From: Streptomyces sp. A012304
GTDB taxonomy: Bacteria; Actinomycetota; Actinomycetes; Streptomycetales; Streptomycetaceae
Direction: 5' to 3'
DNA length: 64,000 nucleotides
Assembly: GCF_026008495.1 (NCBI RefSeq)
Contig: NZ_BQUN01000012.1
Span: 149,460-213,459, forward strand
In this document: one piece after another, positions 8,443 through 17,841 of the stretch
Layout of the letters: each line of letters begins with the position of its first letter
How positions within the stretch are numbered: position 1 is the first letter of the stretch
Translations under genes and position numbers: made by a program
The notes under the pieces: generated by a model
Told to the model about the DNA's origin: nothing
Database searches by the model: none
What the model saw: only the letters and a program-made list of their open reading frames with translations

Positions 8443-9195
8443 ATGACGCACGCCATGCTGAAGGGGTCGAACGTCCCGCTGAAGGCCACCACGGTGCGCG
8501 CCGTGCTGCGCTGGACACCCGGGCAGGGGGTCCCGGACGTGGATGCCTCGGCGCTGCTCCTCGGCCCCGACGGTCGTGTGCGCTCCGACGAGGACTTCGT
8601 CTTCTACAACCAGCCCCGGCACCCCTCCGGGAAGGTCTGGCGGCTCGGCAAGAAACGGGGCGCCGATGGCCTCACCGATACGATCCAGACAGACCTCACC
8701 GGTGTCGAGTCCGACGTCAGCCAGATTCTTCTGGTCGCTTCGGCGGACGGCGTCACCTTCGACCGCGTACGGTCCCTCAGCATCCTGCTGTACGACGCGG
8801 CAGCCGCCGACGGCAAACCGCTGGCCACGTTCGACATCCGTCCGGAGACGGGTGAGGAGACGGCGCTGATCTGCGGCGAGCTGTACCGGCGCGGGGAGGG
8901 CTGGAAGTTCCGCGCGCTCGGCGAGGGCTACTCCAACGGCCTCAAGGGCCTGGCGACCGACTTCGGCATCTCGGTGGACGAGTCGGAGGAGACGTCCGAC
9001 TCCACGCCCAGCCGCTCCCAGCCGCTGCCCCCGGAGCAGCCGACGGGGGCCGTGCCGCAGCAGGCCCCGCCGTCCTACGGCTACCCGGCGAACCTGCCGA
9101 CGTACGGTTACGGCTACCCGGACGCCCAGACCGCCGGGGCGCCGCCCCAGGAGTTCCGTCTGCCGCCGCAGGGGCCGCAGTTCATCGGCCGGTGA
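8443..9195 (+). CDS. TerD-domain protein with Pro/Tyr/Gln-rich tail
   Basis: 250 residues. The first 175 form a TerD domain: [21 protein letters not shown], the acidic loop region, and [23 protein letters not shown] near the end. TerD proteins bind Ca2+ through clustered acidic residues and assemble near the membrane in tellurite and stress responses. Unlike the two 191-residue TerD paralogues nearby, this one has a low-complexity tail rich in Pro, Tyr, Gly and Gln ([17 protein letters not shown]), suggesting a binding or assembly role. It is divergent from the aldolase gene, so the two share the 182-nt intergenic region. The ATG at 8443 follows GGAGAGGGCAGGATGAGCGC; an ATG 9 nt upstream hits a stop at once. 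Confidence 0.88.
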   Translation: MTHAMLKGSNVPLKATTVRAVLRWTPGQGVPDVDASALLLGPDGRVRSDEDFVFYNQPRHPSGKVWRLGKKRGADGLTDTIQTDLTGVESDVSQILLVASADGVTFDRVRSLSILLYDAAAADGKPLATFDIRPETGEETALICGELYRRGEGWKFRALGEGYSNGLKGLATDFGISVDESEETSDSTPSRSQPLPPEQPTGAVPQQAPPSYGYPANLPTYGYGYPDAQTAGAPPQEFRLPPQGPQFIGR

Positions 9196-9255
9196 GGAAG
9201 AGCACGCGGGGGGCGTGAGAGGGGGACCGGGCGAGGGGCGGCGCCCCGGCGGGCG

Positions 9256-9990
9256 CTACCGCTCCACCTTCGACTTGTATCCCCGGCCCCACTGAAGGCC
9301 CCACCCGTACAGGCGGTCCAGCTCGCCCTGGAATCCGTACACGAACCGGACCTCGCGCCGTACCAGGATCTCGTCCTTCACGTTCTCGATCATCACCACC
9401 GCGCAGGACCGGGCCTGGGGGTGCCGCTCGTCGAGGCCTATCTCGATGCGCGGCCCGTTGCTCGGGTACAGCGTGACGATGGCGTGGGTACGGTCGAACG
9501 CCGGCGTCTGGTCGTAGATGTAGACGAACACCAGCAGCCGTTTGATGGCGTCCCGGTGGTCGAGGTTGACGTACATCGTCTCGCCGGACCCCGACCCGAA
9601 CCGGTCGTCCCCGGTGAGCTTCACGTACGGCGGGGCGTTGATGTCGCCGAGCAGCCCGCCCAGCGGCTGGACGACGCCCTTGGAGCCGTCGGCCAGTTCG
9701 TACAGGCAGCCCAGGTCGAGGTCGACGTTGACCATGCTCTGGCTGTGTCCTATGACCTCCGGGGGGCGCAGCGCCTTGAAGGGGTGGCGCAGCAGGCTCT
9801 CCCGCTGGCCGCCGCTGAAGTCGGAGGTGCGCATCCGCCAGGTCAGGTTGATCCGCAGGTGCCCGTTGGCGGCGTCCTGTTTGGTGAGGGAGACCTGGCT
9901 GTGCCGTTTGGTCAGTTCGATCGAGTTGGCCGCGTTGCCCGAGTCGAAGTCGGCGGCCCGGCCGGGCCTAAGTCCGTCGAAGAAGCCCAT
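9256..9990 (-). CDS. TerA-like protein (TerD superfamily)
   Basis: 244 residues from the ATG at 9990 (MGFFDGLRPG). DLDLGCLYELADGSKGV and the ending EVRFVYGFQGELDRLYGWGLQW are hallmarks of the TerA-like branch of the TerD superfamily, proposed to act with TerD and TerC at the membrane. Residues 20-50 (SIELTKRHSQVSLTKQ) are the conserved lead-in. An alternative in-frame GTG at 10032 overlaps the stop of the TerC gene (GTGTGA) and would add 14 residues; I prefer 9990 because the conserved family start lies there, although GGGGCGGGA is only a moderate ribosome site. Same-strand order is TerD, TerD, TerC, TerA-like. Confidence 0.8.
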   Translation of the reverse strand: MGFFDGLRPGRAADFDSGNAANSIELTKRHSQVSLTKQDAANGHLRINLTWRMRTSDFSGGQRESLLRHPFKALRPPEVIGHSQSMVNVDLDLGCLYELADGSKGVVQPLGGLLGDINAPPYVKLTGDDRFGSGSGETMYVNLDHRDAIKRLLVFVYIYDQTPAFDRTHAIVTLYPSNGPRIEIGLDERHPQARSCAVVMIENVKDEILVRREVRFVYGFQGELDRLYGWGLQWGRGYKSKVER

Positions 9991-10028
9991 TCCCGCCCCG
10001 CACAGAGCGTTCCTCACCGGGAAGGTGA

Positions 10029-11177
10029 TCACACCCCGGACGAGACCTCAGTCTTCTCGTCCGATCCCTCGCCCTTTCCCTCGGCCGCCGCCAGGGCCCT
10101 GTTGCGGCGGACGGAGGACCAGAAGGACCAGGCGATCAGGGCGACGCCGATGAGGCCGGTGATGACCTCGTGGATCTCGTACTGGATGGTGACGAGGAGA
10201 AGCACGGCGAGGGCGCCGATCGCGTAGTGCGCGCCGTGCTCCAGGTAGACGTAGTCGTCGAGGGTGCCCTGGCGGACCAGGTAGACGGTGAGCGACCGGA
10301 CGTACATGGCGCCGATACCGAGGCCGAGGGCCATCAGGACGATGTCGTTGGTGATGGCGAAGGCGCCGATCACGCCGTCGAAGGAGAAGGACGCGTCCAG
10401 GACCTCCAGGTAGAGGAACATGAAGAACGCGGCCTTGCCGGCCAGGACGACCGCCGACTTGGGCTTGCCCTCGCGCTTGGCCTGCTCCTCGGCCTCGTGC
10501 TCGCGCTCCTCCTCCTCTTCGAGCTTGTCCTCGAAGAAGCCGGAGAGCCCGCCCACGATCATGTAGGTGATCAGACCCGCCACACCGGAGATCAGGACCG
10601 TCTCCGCCTTGTCGGCGTGGGTGCCGCCGTGCTGGTGCGCGTGCTTGGCGAAGGTCATCGCGGAGATCATCAGCACGATCAGGGCGATGCACACCGACAG
10701 CATGTCGATCTTGCCGAGCTTGGCCAGGGGCCGCTCCAGCCAGCCGAGCCACTTGATGTCCCGGTCCTCGAAGATGAAGTCGAGGAAGATCATCAGCAGG
10801 AACATGCCACCGAAGGCGGCGATCGACGGGTGGGCGTCCGTCACCAGCTGCTGGTAGCGGTCCTTGTCGGTGAGCGCGAGGTCGACGGCCTCGATCGGGC
10901 CCATCGAGGCGCTGACCGCGACGATGACGACGGGGAAGACCAGTCGCATACCGAAGACGGCGATGAGAATGCCGATCGTGAGGAAGATCTTCTGCCAGAA
11001 GGCATTCATCTTCTTCAGGATTCCGGCGTTGACGACTGCGTTGTCGAAGGACAGCGAGATCTCGAGGACGGAGAGGATCGCCACGACACCGAAAGCGGTC
11101 CACCCCCCGTAGAAGACCGCCGCGACGAGGCCGAGCGCGGTGACCGCGAACGACCAGCCGAAGGTTTTCAGAACCAC
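10029..11177 (-). CDS. TerC/DUF475 family integral membrane protein
   Basis: 382 residues with about nine hydrophobic segments. Two family motifs that may line a metal path are present: SLSFDNAVVNAGIL near the N-terminus and DASFSFDGVIGAF in the second half. A charged cytoplasmic loop near residues 215-245 is strongly Glu-rich (LEEEEEREHEAEEQAKREGK), and the C-terminus is acidic. TerC proteins are linked to metal-ion export and tellurite resistance and are thought to form a membrane complex with TerD. The start is GTG at 11177. Its stop overlaps a possible GTG of the TerA-like gene, so the two are probably cotranslated. terD lies 49 nt upstream on the same strand. Confidence 0.9.
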   Translation of the reverse strand: MVLKTFGWSFAVTALGLVAAVFYGGWTAFGVVAILSVLEISLSFDNAVVNAGILKKMNAFWQKIFLTIGILIAVFGMRLVFPVVIVAVSASMGPIEAVDLALTDKDRYQQLVTDAHPSIAAFGGMFLLMIFLDFIFEDRDIKWLGWLERPLAKLGKIDMLSVCIALIVLMISAMTFAKHAHQHGGTHADKAETVLISGVAGLITYMIVGGLSGFFEDKLEEEEEREHEAEEQAKREGKPKSAVVLAGKAAFFMFLYLEVLDASFSFDGVIGAFAITNDIVLMALGLGIGAMYVRSLTVYLVRQGTLDDYVYLEHGAHYAIGALAVLLLVTIQYEIHEVITGLIGVALIAWSFWSSVRRNRALAAAEGKGEGSDEKTEVSSGV

Positions 11178-11226
11178 TGGCTACCCAATCCTGTATGTAC
11201 GGGTCTCCCCCGCGCCGTACTCGGCT

Positions 11227-11802
11227 TTACGAAACGTTGACTCCGAAGTCTAGGGCGATGCCCCGCAGACCGGACGCGTACCCCTGCCCTACCGCCCTGA
11301 ACTTCCATTCCCCCTGGTAGCGATAGAGTTCACCGAAGATCATCGCAGTCTCGGTGGAGGCGTCCTCACTCAGGTCGTAGCGGGCGAGTTCCTGGCCGTC
11401 GGCCTGGTTGACGACACGGATGAAGGCGTTGCTGACCTGACCGAAGGTCTGTCCGCGCTCGTCGGCCATGTGGATGGAGACGGGGAAGACGATCTTGTCG
11501 CAGTGGGCGGGGACCTTGGAGAGGTCGACCAGGAGCGACTCGTCGTCGCCGTCGCCCTCGCCGGTGAGGTTGTCGCCGGTGTGCTCCACGGAGCCGTCGG
11601 GGCTCTTGAGCTGGTTGTAGAAGACGAACCATTCGTCCCCCAGCACCCGCCCGCCGTGGCACAGCAGCGCACTGGCGTCCAGGTCGAAGGGGGCTCCGGT
11701 GGTGGAGCGCGCGTCCCAGCCGAGGCCGACCATCACCTGAGTGAGGTTCGGCGCGACCTTGGACAGGGAGACGTTTCCTCCCTTGGCGAGTGTGACGCCC
11801 AT
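11227..11802 (-). CDS. terD: TerD family calcium-binding stress protein
   Basis: 191 residues, [13 protein letters not shown] to FGVNVS. Typical TerD features: [33 protein letters not shown], the Gly/Asp/Glu loop GEGDGDDE (Ca2+ binding in characterised homologues), VRNAFI-like [10 protein letters not shown], and [23 protein letters not shown]. The ATG at 11802 is preceded by GGGGAGGAC at ideal spacing; an upstream-extended frame has no such site. It is the same length as, and highly similar to, the next gene upstream, so the pair arose by tandem duplication. It is likely cotranscribed with the TerC gene downstream. Confidence 0.93.
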   Translation of the reverse strand: MGVTLAKGGNVSLSKVAPNLTQVMVGLGWDARSTTGAPFDLDASALLCHGGRVLGDEWFVFYNQLKSPDGSVEHTGDNLTGEGDGDDESLLVDLSKVPAHCDKIVFPVSIHMADERGQTFGQVSNAFIRVVNQADGQELARYDLSEDASTETAMIFGELYRYQGEWKFRAVGQGYASGLRGIALDFGVNVS

Positions 11803-11897
11803 GATGCTGTCCTCCCCTGGGTCCTGCTTCTTCGGTTGTCCTGCGCGTCCGGCGCCGCCCGTAAACGGTGCGGCGCCGGACGAAATGGTCACACCTC

Positions 11898-12473
11898 TCA
11901 GACGTTGACGCCGAAGTCCTGCGCGATACCGCGCAGGCCCGAGGCGTACCCCTGGCCGATGGCGCGGAACTTCCACTCCACGCCGTGCCGGTAGAGCTCG
12001 CCGAAGACCATCGCGGTCTCCGTCGAGGCGTCCTCGCTGAGGTCGTAGCGGGCGATCTCGGCGCCGCCGGCCTGGTTCACGACGCGGATGAACGCGTTGC
12101 GCACCTGGCCGAAGGACTGCTGGCGGTTCTCGGCGTCGTAGATCGAGACCGGGAAGACGATCTTCTCGACGTCGGCCGGGACGCCGGCCAGGTCGACCTT
12201 GATCTGCTCGTCGTCGCCCTCGCCCTCACCGGTGAGGTTGTCACCGGTGTGCTCGACGGAGCCGTCGGGGCTCTTGAGGTTGTTGAAGAAGACGAAGTGC
12301 GCGTCGCTGGCGACCTTGCCCGCGCCGTTCAGCAGCAGCGCGCTCGCGTCCAGGTCGAAGTCGGTGCCGGTCGTGGTGCGCACGTCCCACCCCAGACCGA
12401 CGATGACCGCGGTCAGGCCCGGGGCCTCCTTGGTCAGTGAAACATTGCCGCCCTTGCTGAGGCTGACTCCCAC
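11898..12473 (-). CDS. terD: TerD family calcium-binding stress protein (tandem paralogue)
   Basis: 191 residues starting at GTG 12473 with GGAGGACTC immediately upstream. It carries the same signature blocks as its neighbour: [31 protein letters not shown], acidic loop [31 protein letters not shown]. It is the first gene of the probable terD-terD-terC-terA-like transcription unit and has a 157-nt upstream region with a possible stress-sigma promoter. TerD proteins are cytoplasmic or membrane-peripheral; in Streptomyces they have been connected to calcium and oxidative-stress handling as well as tellurite. No residue expected for Ca2+ binding appears lost in this copy. Confidence 0.93.
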   Translation of the reverse strand: MGVSLSKGGNVSLTKEAPGLTAVIVGLGWDVRTTTGTDFDLDASALLLNGAGKVASDAHFVFFNNLKSPDGSVEHTGDNLTGEGEGDDEQIKVDLAGVPADVEKIVFPVSIYDAENRQQSFGQVRNAFIRVVNQAGGAEIARYDLSEDASTETAMVFGELYRHGVEWKFRAIGQGYASGLRGIAQDFGVNV

Positions 12474-12530
12474 GAGTCCTCCATTGGTGTCCCGGGGCGC
12501 GCGGCCCCGTGATGCGTCGGATATCGGATC

Positions 12531-12558
12531 AACGAGTCGATCCTAGTGACGGGTTCCC
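12531..12558 (-). promoter_or_regulatory. Possible SigR-like promoter of the terD operon
   Basis: On the minus strand GGGAAC (12558-12553) is followed after 19 nt by GTT (12533-12531), close to the Streptomyces SigR consensus GGGAAY-N18/19-GTT for thiol-oxidative stress. It is 58 nt upstream of the terD GTG. A match this short can occur by chance; a TAGGAT box overlapping the spacer could be an alternative housekeeping -10. Confidence 0.35.
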
Positions 12559-12630
12559 GCCCCCCGCAGGCCCTGGAGCCGAAGAATCACAGGGTGTCGG
12601 CATCGGCTCGCCCTCGGGGGCCGGCGGACA

Positions 12631-13089
12631 TCAGAGGGCGTCGAGCGCCTTGACGTACTCGTTCAGGTCGCGGGCGTCCGGCAGGCCGTTGACGACGGTC
12701 CAGCGCACCACGCCCTCCTTGTCGATGACGAAGGTGCCGCGCACCGCGCAGCCCTTGTCCTCGGCGAAGACGCCGTAGGCGCGGGAGACCTCGCCGTGCG
12801 GCCAGAAGTCGCTCAGCAGCGGGTACTCCAGGCCCTCCTGCTCGGCGAAGACGCGCAGGGTGTGGATGGAGTCGTTGGAGACGGCGAGCAGCTGGGTGTC
12901 GCGGTCGGAGAACTGCGGCAGGTTGTCGCGCAGCTCGCACAGCTCGCCGGTGCACACGCCGGTGAAGGCGAAGGGGTAGAACAGCAGAACGACGTTCTTG
13001 CTGCCGCGGAAGTCGGACAGCTTGACGGTGGCGCCGTGGTTGTCCTTGAGCTCGAAGTCGGGGGCCTTGTCGCCGACCTGGATCGCCAT
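12631..13089 (-). CDS. ahpE: AhpE-type peroxiredoxin
   Basis: 152 residues. Peroxiredoxin core: [36 protein letters not shown] with peroxidatic Cys46, and [20 protein letters not shown], closely resembling mycobacterial AhpE. A second cysteine five residues after the first (Cys51) and one in [11 protein letters not shown] (near 100) could serve as resolving residues. It reduces H2O2, peroxynitrite and organic hydroperoxides in the cytosol. The ATG at 13089 is preceded by GAAGGGA; a frame extension upstream lacks a ribosome site. It lies between the Ter island and DUF3052/aceE, a conserved Streptomyces neighbourhood. Confidence 0.93.
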   Translation of the reverse strand: MAIQVGDKAPDFELKDNHGATVKLSDFRGSKNVVLLFYPFAFTGVCTGELCELRDNLPQFSDRDTQLLAVSNDSIHTLRVFAEQEGLEYPLLSDFWPHGEVSRAYGVFAEDKGCAVRGTFVIDKEGVVRWTVVNGLPDARDLNEYVKALDAL

Positions 13090-13158
13090 CTCCTGGATGT
13101 CCCTTCGGTGAGGCTGTTCGGGTGGGACCCACCCTACGCAGCGATCACCGCCCGGCAT

Positions 13159-13187
13159 CGGACGGGCTGGCGACGCCAGCCCGTCCG
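13159..13187 (-). terminator. Hairpin terminator after the DUF3052 gene
   Basis: CGGACGGGCTGGCG and CGCCAGCCCGTCCG form a perfect 14-bp stem around a single central base (effective loop 3-5 nt). There is no strong T tract, as is common in Streptomyces. Position just after the DUF3052 stop suggests it separates that gene from ahpE. Confidence 0.75.
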
Positions 13188-13227
13188 GCGTTCGAAGGGC
13201 CGGTGCGGGCGCTCCTTCGGTACGGGG

Positions 13228-13665
13228 CTACTTCTTGGCCTTGGCCGCCTTGGGGGTCACCAGCCGGCTGCCGCTCCAGTCCTTGCCCACGCTGACGCTC
13301 TTGCTGGCCGACAGACCCGCCGTCGTCGCGGCTTCCGAGATGTCGCTCGGCTCCACGTACCCCGCACGGCCGGTCTTCGGCGTGAGGAGGAGGATCGAGC
13401 CGCCTTCTTCGATGTACGTGGTGGCGTCCACCAGCGCATCCGTCAGGTCGCCGTCCTCGTCGCGGAACCACAGCACCACGGCGTCGGCCACGTCGTCGTA
13501 GTCCTCGTCCACCAGGTCGCTGCCGATGACTTCCTCGATGGACTCGCGGAGCTCCTGATCGACGTCGTCGTCGTAGCCGATCTCCTGGACCACCTGCTCG
13601 GGCTGGAACCCCAGCCTGACGGCAGGGCTCGTCCGCTCCTCCGCGTGGTCCGCGGTCGCGCTCAC
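13228..13665 (-). CDS. DUF3052 family protein
   Basis: 145 residues, strongly acidic in the middle (GYDDDVDQELRESIEEVIGSDLVDEDYDD) with a basic Lys-rich end (TPKAAKAKK). The body (ADAVVLWFRDEDGDLTDALVDAT, GSILLLTPKTGRAGYVEPSDI) matches a small actinobacterial family known as DUF3052, of unknown function. The GTG start at 13665 has a perfect AGGAGG six bases upstream; longer readings of the frame lack support. The gene is divergent from aceE and shares a 362-nt upstream region. No signal peptide or membrane segment is seen, so it should be cytosolic. Confidence 0.85.
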   Translation of the reverse strand: MSATADHAEERTSPAVRLGFQPEQVVQEIGYDDDVDQELRESIEEVIGSDLVDEDYDDVADAVVLWFRDEDGDLTDALVDATTYIEEGGSILLLTPKTGRAGYVEPSDISEAATTAGLSASKSVSVGKDWSGSRLVTPKAAKAKK

Positions 13666-14027
13666 GGGTTGCCTCCTGATCGTTTTTCGGGAATAACTCA
13701 GCCACGCGCGTGCGCGAAGCATTGGCCGTAGTCCACACGGGCGGGACCGATCGCGCAAGTACCCGGCGGTTCAGACCGCCGAAACGGTGACGATCCCGGC
13801 GGTGTCGGCGCAACTCCTGACACGGTATCCCGTCCGGCAGTGACACACATCACGGCCATCTGCCGGGTTTGCGCGTTTGGGTGCGCGCCAGGGTAGGAGA
13901 TCCCATGAGTCCCTCGGGTTACCTCTCGGTAGAGATGACGTTTGCCTCCCCGAGGTACACGATGGGGAACGGTGCAGGCATACCGCAGACCCTCGAAAAT
14001 ACGGCCCTCTGACAGGTAAGGAACAGC
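13666..14027 (+). other. Intergenic region between DUF3052 and aceE
   Basis: No gene is visible in these 362 nt. It carries a small perfect hairpin CGGCGGT-tcag-ACCGCCG (13764-13781) on the DUF3052 leader side and the aceE leader, with AAGGAACAGC directly before the aceE GTG. Promoters for both divergent genes must lie here, but I could not fix convincing -35/-10 pairs. Confidence 0.5.
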
Positions 14028-16775
14028 GTGGCTTCCGGATCCGATCGCAACCCGATCATCATTGGCGGCCTTCCGAGTCAGGTTCCTGACTTCGACCCCG
14101 AGGAAACCCAGGAGTGGCTCGACTCCCTCGACGCCGCGATCGACGAGCGCGGCCGGGAGCGGGCCCGCTATCTCATGCTGCGCCTGATCGAGCGGGCCCG
14201 CGAGAAGCGCGTGGCCGTGCCCGAGATGCGCAGCACGGACTACGTCAACACGATCCCCACCAAGAGCGAGCCGTTCTTCCCGGGCAACGAGGAGATCGAG
14301 CGGAAGATCCTGAACGCCACCCGCTGGAACGCGGCCGTGATGGTCTCGCGCGCCCAGCGCCCGGGCATCGGCGTCGGCGGTCACATCGCCACCTTCGCCT
14401 CCTCGGCGTCGCTGTACGACGTGGGCTTCAACCACTTCTTCCGCGGCAAGGACGAGGGCGACGGCGGCGACCAGGTCTTCTTCCAGGGGCACGCCTCGCC
14501 GGGCATCTACGCGCGCGCGTTCCTGCTCGACCGGCTCGGCGAGAACAACCTGGACGCGTTCCGCCAGGAGAAGTCGAAGGCGCCGTACGGGCTGTCGTCG
14601 TACCCGCATCCGCGGCTGATGCCGGACTTCTGGGAGTTCCCGACCGTGTCGATGGGCCTCGGGCCGATCGGCGCGATCTACCAGGCGCGGATGAACCGCT
14701 ACATGCACGCGCGCGGGATCGCCGACACCTCCCGCTCGCACGTGTGGGCGTTCCTCGGGGACGGCGAGATGGACGAGCCGGAGTCGCTCGGCCAGCTCAC
14801 CATCGCCGCCCGTGAGGGCCTGGACAACCTGACCTTCGTCGTCAACTGCAACCTCCAGCGCCTGGACGGCCCGGTGCGCGGCAACGGCAAGGTCATCCAG
14901 GAGCTGGAGTCGGTCTTCCGGGGCGCCGGCTGGAACGTGATCAAGCTGATCTGGGACCGCACCTGGGACCCGCTGCTCGCGCAGGACCGGGACGGGATCC
15001 TGGTCAACAAGATGAACATCACGCCGGACGGCCAGTTCCAGACGTATGCCACCGAGACCGGCTCCTACATCCGCGAGCATTTCTTCGGGGACGACCAGCG
15101 GCTGCGCGCGATGGTCGAGGGCATGACCGACGACCAGATCCTGCACCTGGGGCGCGGCGGTCACGACCACCGGAAGATCTACGCGGCGTACAAGGCGGCC
15201 AAGGAGCACCAGGGCCAGCCGACGGTCATCCTCGCCAAGACGATCAAGGGCTGGACCCTGGGGCCCAACTTCGAGGGCCGCAACGCCACGCACCAGATGA
15301 AGAAGCTGACGGTCGACGACCTGAAGCGGTTCCGCGACCGGCTGCACCTGCCGATCTCCGACAAGGAGCTGGAGAGCGGGCTCCCGCCGTACTACCACCC
15401 GGGGCGGGACTCCGAGGAGATCCAGTACATGCACGACCGGCGCAAGTCGCTCGGCGGGTACGTGCCGACCCGTGTGGTGCGCGCCAAGCCGCTGCCGCTG
15501 CCGGACGACAAGACGTACGCGACCGTGAAGAAGGGCTCCGGTCAGCAGTCGATCGCCACCACCATGGCGTTCGTGCGGCTGCTGAAGGACCTCATGCGGG
15601 ACAAGGAACTCGGCAAGCGGTTCGTACTGATCGCGCCGGACGAGTACCGCACCTTCGGCATGGACTCGTTCTTCCCGAGCGCGAAGATCTACAACCCGCT
15701 CGGCCAGCAGTACGAGGCGGTCGACCGGGAGCTGCTGCTCGCGTACAAGGAGTCCCCGACCGGGCAGATGCTGCACGACGGCATCTCCGAGGCCGGCTGC
15801 ACGGCCTCGCTGGTCGCGGCCGGCTCGGCGTACGCCACGCACGGCGAGCCGCTCGTCCCGGTCTACGTCTTCTACTCGATGTTCGGCTTCCAGCGCACCG
15901 GCGACCAGTTCTGGCAGATGGCCGACCAGCTGGCGCGCGGCTTCGTCCTGGGGGCGACCGCCGGCCGTACGACGCTGACCGGTGAGGGCCTCCAGCACGC
16001 GGACGGCCACTCGCAGCTGCTGGCGTCCACGAACCCGGGGTGCGTCGCCTACGACCCGGCGTTCGGCTACGAGATCGCGCACATCGTGCAGGACGGTCTG
16101 CGGCGGATGTACGGCGAGACCGCCGACGGCAGGCCGGGCGAGGACGTCTTCTACTACCTCACCGTCTACAACGAGCCCATCCAGCACCCGGCCGAGCCGG
16201 AGAACGTGGACGTCGAGGGCATCCTCAAGGGCGTCTACCGGTTCAGCGAGGGCACGGCCGGGGCGATCCCGGCGCAGATCATGGCCTCCGGTGTGGCGGT
16301 GCCGTGGGCCGTCGAGGCGCAGCGGATCCTCGCCGAGGAGTGGAACGTGAAGGCCGACGTGTGGTCGGCGACCTCCTGGAACGAGCTGCGGCGCGAGGCC
16401 GTGAGCTGCGAGGAGCACAACCTGCTGCACCCGGAGGAGGAGCAGCGGGTGCCGTACGTGACGCGGAAGCTGACCGGGGCGCAGGGGCCGTTCATCGCCG
16501 TCTCCGACTGGATGCGGTCGGTGCCGGACCAGATCGCGCGCTGGGTGCCGGGCACGTACCAGTCGCTGGGCGCGGACGGGTTCGGCTTCGCGGACACCCG
16601 CGGCGCGGCCCGCCGCTTCTTCCACATCGACGCGCAGTCGATCGTGGTGGCGGTGCTGACCGAGCTGGCCAAGGAGGGCAAGGTCGACCGGTCGGCGTTG
16701 AAGCAGGCCATCGACCGCTACCAGCTGCTGGACGTCTCGGCGGCGGACCCCGGGGCGGCGGGCGGCGACGCCTAG
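14028..16775 (+). CDS. aceE: Pyruvate dehydrogenase E1 component, homodimeric type
   Basis: 915 residues, the normal length of the single-chain (AceE) E1. It decarboxylates pyruvate with thiamine diphosphate and transfers acetyl to the E2 lipoyl group. Seen in sequence: [23 protein letters not shown] near residue 120, the ThDP/Mg motif [10 protein letters not shown] ending in [15 protein letters not shown] (about 243-285), and C-terminal transketolase-like blocks ([25 protein letters not shown]). The GTG start has AAGGAAC upstream. It stands alone; no E2 or E3 gene is adjacent. Synteny with the nearby fab genes, ahpE and DUF3052 is typical of Streptomyces. Confidence 0.97.
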   Translation: MASGSDRNPIIIGGLPSQVPDFDPEETQEWLDSLDAAIDERGRERARYLMLRLIERAREKRVAVPEMRSTDYVNTIPTKSEPFFPGNEEIERKILNATRWNAAVMVSRAQRPGIGVGGHIATFASSASLYDVGFNHFFRGKDEGDGGDQVFFQGHASPGIYARAFLLDRLGENNLDAFRQEKSKAPYGLSSYPHPRLMPDFWEFPTVSMGLGPIGAIYQARMNRYMHARGIADTSRSHVWAFLGDGEMDEPESLGQLTIAAREGLDNLTFVVNCNLQRLDGPVRGNGKVIQELESVFRGAGWNVIKLIWDRTWDPLLAQDRDGILVNKMNITPDGQFQTYATETGSYIREHFFGDDQRLRAMVEGMTDDQILHLGRGGHDHRKIYAAYKAAKEHQGQPTVILAKTIKGWTLGPNFEGRNATHQMKKLTVDDLKRFRDRLHLPISDKELESGLPPYYHPGRDSEEIQYMHDRRKSLGGYVPTRVVRAKPLPLPDDKTYATVKKGSGQQSIATTMAFVRLLKDLMRDKELGKRFVLIAPDEYRTFGMDSFFPSAKIYNPLGQQYEAVDRELLLAYKESPTGQMLHDGISEAGCTASLVAAGSAYATHGEPLVPVYVFYSMFGFQRTGDQFWQMADQLARGFVLGATAGRTTLTGEGLQHADGHSQLLASTNPGCVAYDPAFGYEIAHIVQDGLRRMYGETADGRPGEDVFYYLTVYNEPIQHPAEPENVDVEGILKGVYRFSEGTAGAIPAQIMASGVAVPWAVEAQRILAEEWNVKADVWSATSWNELRREAVSCEEHNLLHPEEEQRVPYVTRKLTGAQGPFIAVSDWMRSVPDQIARWVPGTYQSLGADGFGFADTRGAARRFFHIDAQSIVVAVLTELAKEGKVDRSALKQAIDRYQLLDVSAADPGAAGGDA

Positions 16776-16849
16776 GCGGCGCGCGGCGGTTCACCGGGGG
16801 CGGTGAGGTTCGTACCTCACCGCCCCCGACTCTGCACGAATTCTTTACG

Positions 16850-17650
16850 ATGCGGGGCATGCAGGAGCTATCGGCCCAGACCCGTTGGGAGCGACGGACG
16901 CAGCGGCCGCTGTTGGCGCTCGCCGCAGTGTTCGCCGTCGCCTACGCCCTTCCGATCGTCGACACATCGGCCGGACGGTCGCTGACGGCCGTGTGCACCG
17001 CGGTCGAATGGGCGGTGTGGGCGGCGTTCGCCGCGGACTACGCGGTGCGGCTGGTGCTGGCGGAGGACCGACGGGAGTTCGTCCGGACGCACTGGCTGGA
17101 CCTGTGCGCGGTGGTGCTGCCGCTGATCCAGCCGTTGAAGCTGCTGCGGCTGGTGTCGACGCTGCTGCTGGTGGGGCAGCGGGCGCGGATGGCCTCGCAG
17201 GTGCGGGTGACGACGTATGTCGCGGGCTCGGTCGCGGGGCTGCTGGTGTTCGGCTCGCTGGCGGTGCTGTCGGTGGAGCGGGACTCGCCGGACGGGAACA
17301 TCCGCACGCTGGGTGACGCGCTGTGGTGGTCCTTCACCACGATGACGACCGTCGGGTACGGGGATCACGCGCCGACCACCGGGATGGGGCGGGTGATCGC
17401 GGTGGGGCTGATGCTCTCGGGGATCGCGCTGCTGGGTGTGGTGACCGCGAACATCGCGGCGTGGTTCATCGAGCGGTTCGAGAAGGACGACGTCGGCGAG
17501 CAGGAGCGGACGGAGGCGATCCGGGCGCTGACGGAGGAGGTCCGGGCGCTGCGGGCGGAGGTGGCGGCGCTGCGGGAGCCTGCCGGCGGGGGCGGGGTTG
17601 GTGCGGGGGTGCTTGAACGGGGGGCCGGGGTTGGCGCTGAGGGCGCTTGA
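16850..17650 (+). CDS. Six-helix voltage-gated-like potassium channel
   Basis: 266 residues. Hydrophobic segments at about 17-33, 44-70, 83-110 and 117-137 are followed by the pore helix and selectivity filter TTMTTVGYGDHAPT (near 160-173) and a final helix VGLMLSGIALLGVVTANIAAW. The TVGYGD filter is diagnostic for K+ channels. The S4-like region (PLKLLRLVSTLLLVGQRARMASQVRV) has a few Arg but not the dense array of true voltage sensors, so gating is uncertain. A Glu/Arg/Ala helix after the last segment could form a coiled coil, then a low-complexity Gly/Val tail. The start could also be the ATG at 16859; neither has a good ribosome site. It follows aceE by 74 nt. Confidence 0.88.
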   Translation: MRGMQELSAQTRWERRTQRPLLALAAVFAVAYALPIVDTSAGRSLTAVCTAVEWAVWAAFAADYAVRLVLAEDRREFVRTHWLDLCAVVLPLIQPLKLLRLVSTLLLVGQRARMASQVRVTTYVAGSVAGLLVFGSLAVLSVERDSPDGNIRTLGDALWWSFTTMTTVGYGDHAPTTGMGRVIAVGLMLSGIALLGVVTANIAAWFIERFEKDDVGEQERTEAIRALTEEVRALRAEVAALREPAGGGGVGAGVLERGAGVGAEGA

Positions 17651-17810
17651 ACGGGGGGCCGGGTTGGTGCTGGGGGGTGGGTCGCGCGGCCCGGCGCCGG
17701 CGGGGTGCCGCCCGCGCCCACCCGTGCCGCCCCAGACGGCACGACTGCCCGCGGACTGACGGGGGCGGGGCCCCGCGGCGCGCCCACCACCGCCGCCTGC
17801 GGGCCCGTCG

Positions 17811-17840
17811 TGGCTGATCGCGCAGTTCCCCGCGCCCCTG
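17811..17840 (+). repeat. Dispersed Streptomyces intergenic repeat
   Basis: The core TCGCGCAGTTCCCCGCGCC is a short element I recognise as frequent in Streptomyces intergenic DNA. It is partly self-complementary (GCGCAG, CCCCGCGC) and usually sits near 3' ends. Its function is not established; the recognition is from memory, not a search. Confidence 0.55.
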
Positions 17841-17841
17841 G

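Noticed and set aside
13698..16625. 975-codon open frame opposite aceE
   Set aside because: Antisense shadow caused by high third-position GC; aceE has full family motifs and a ribosome site.
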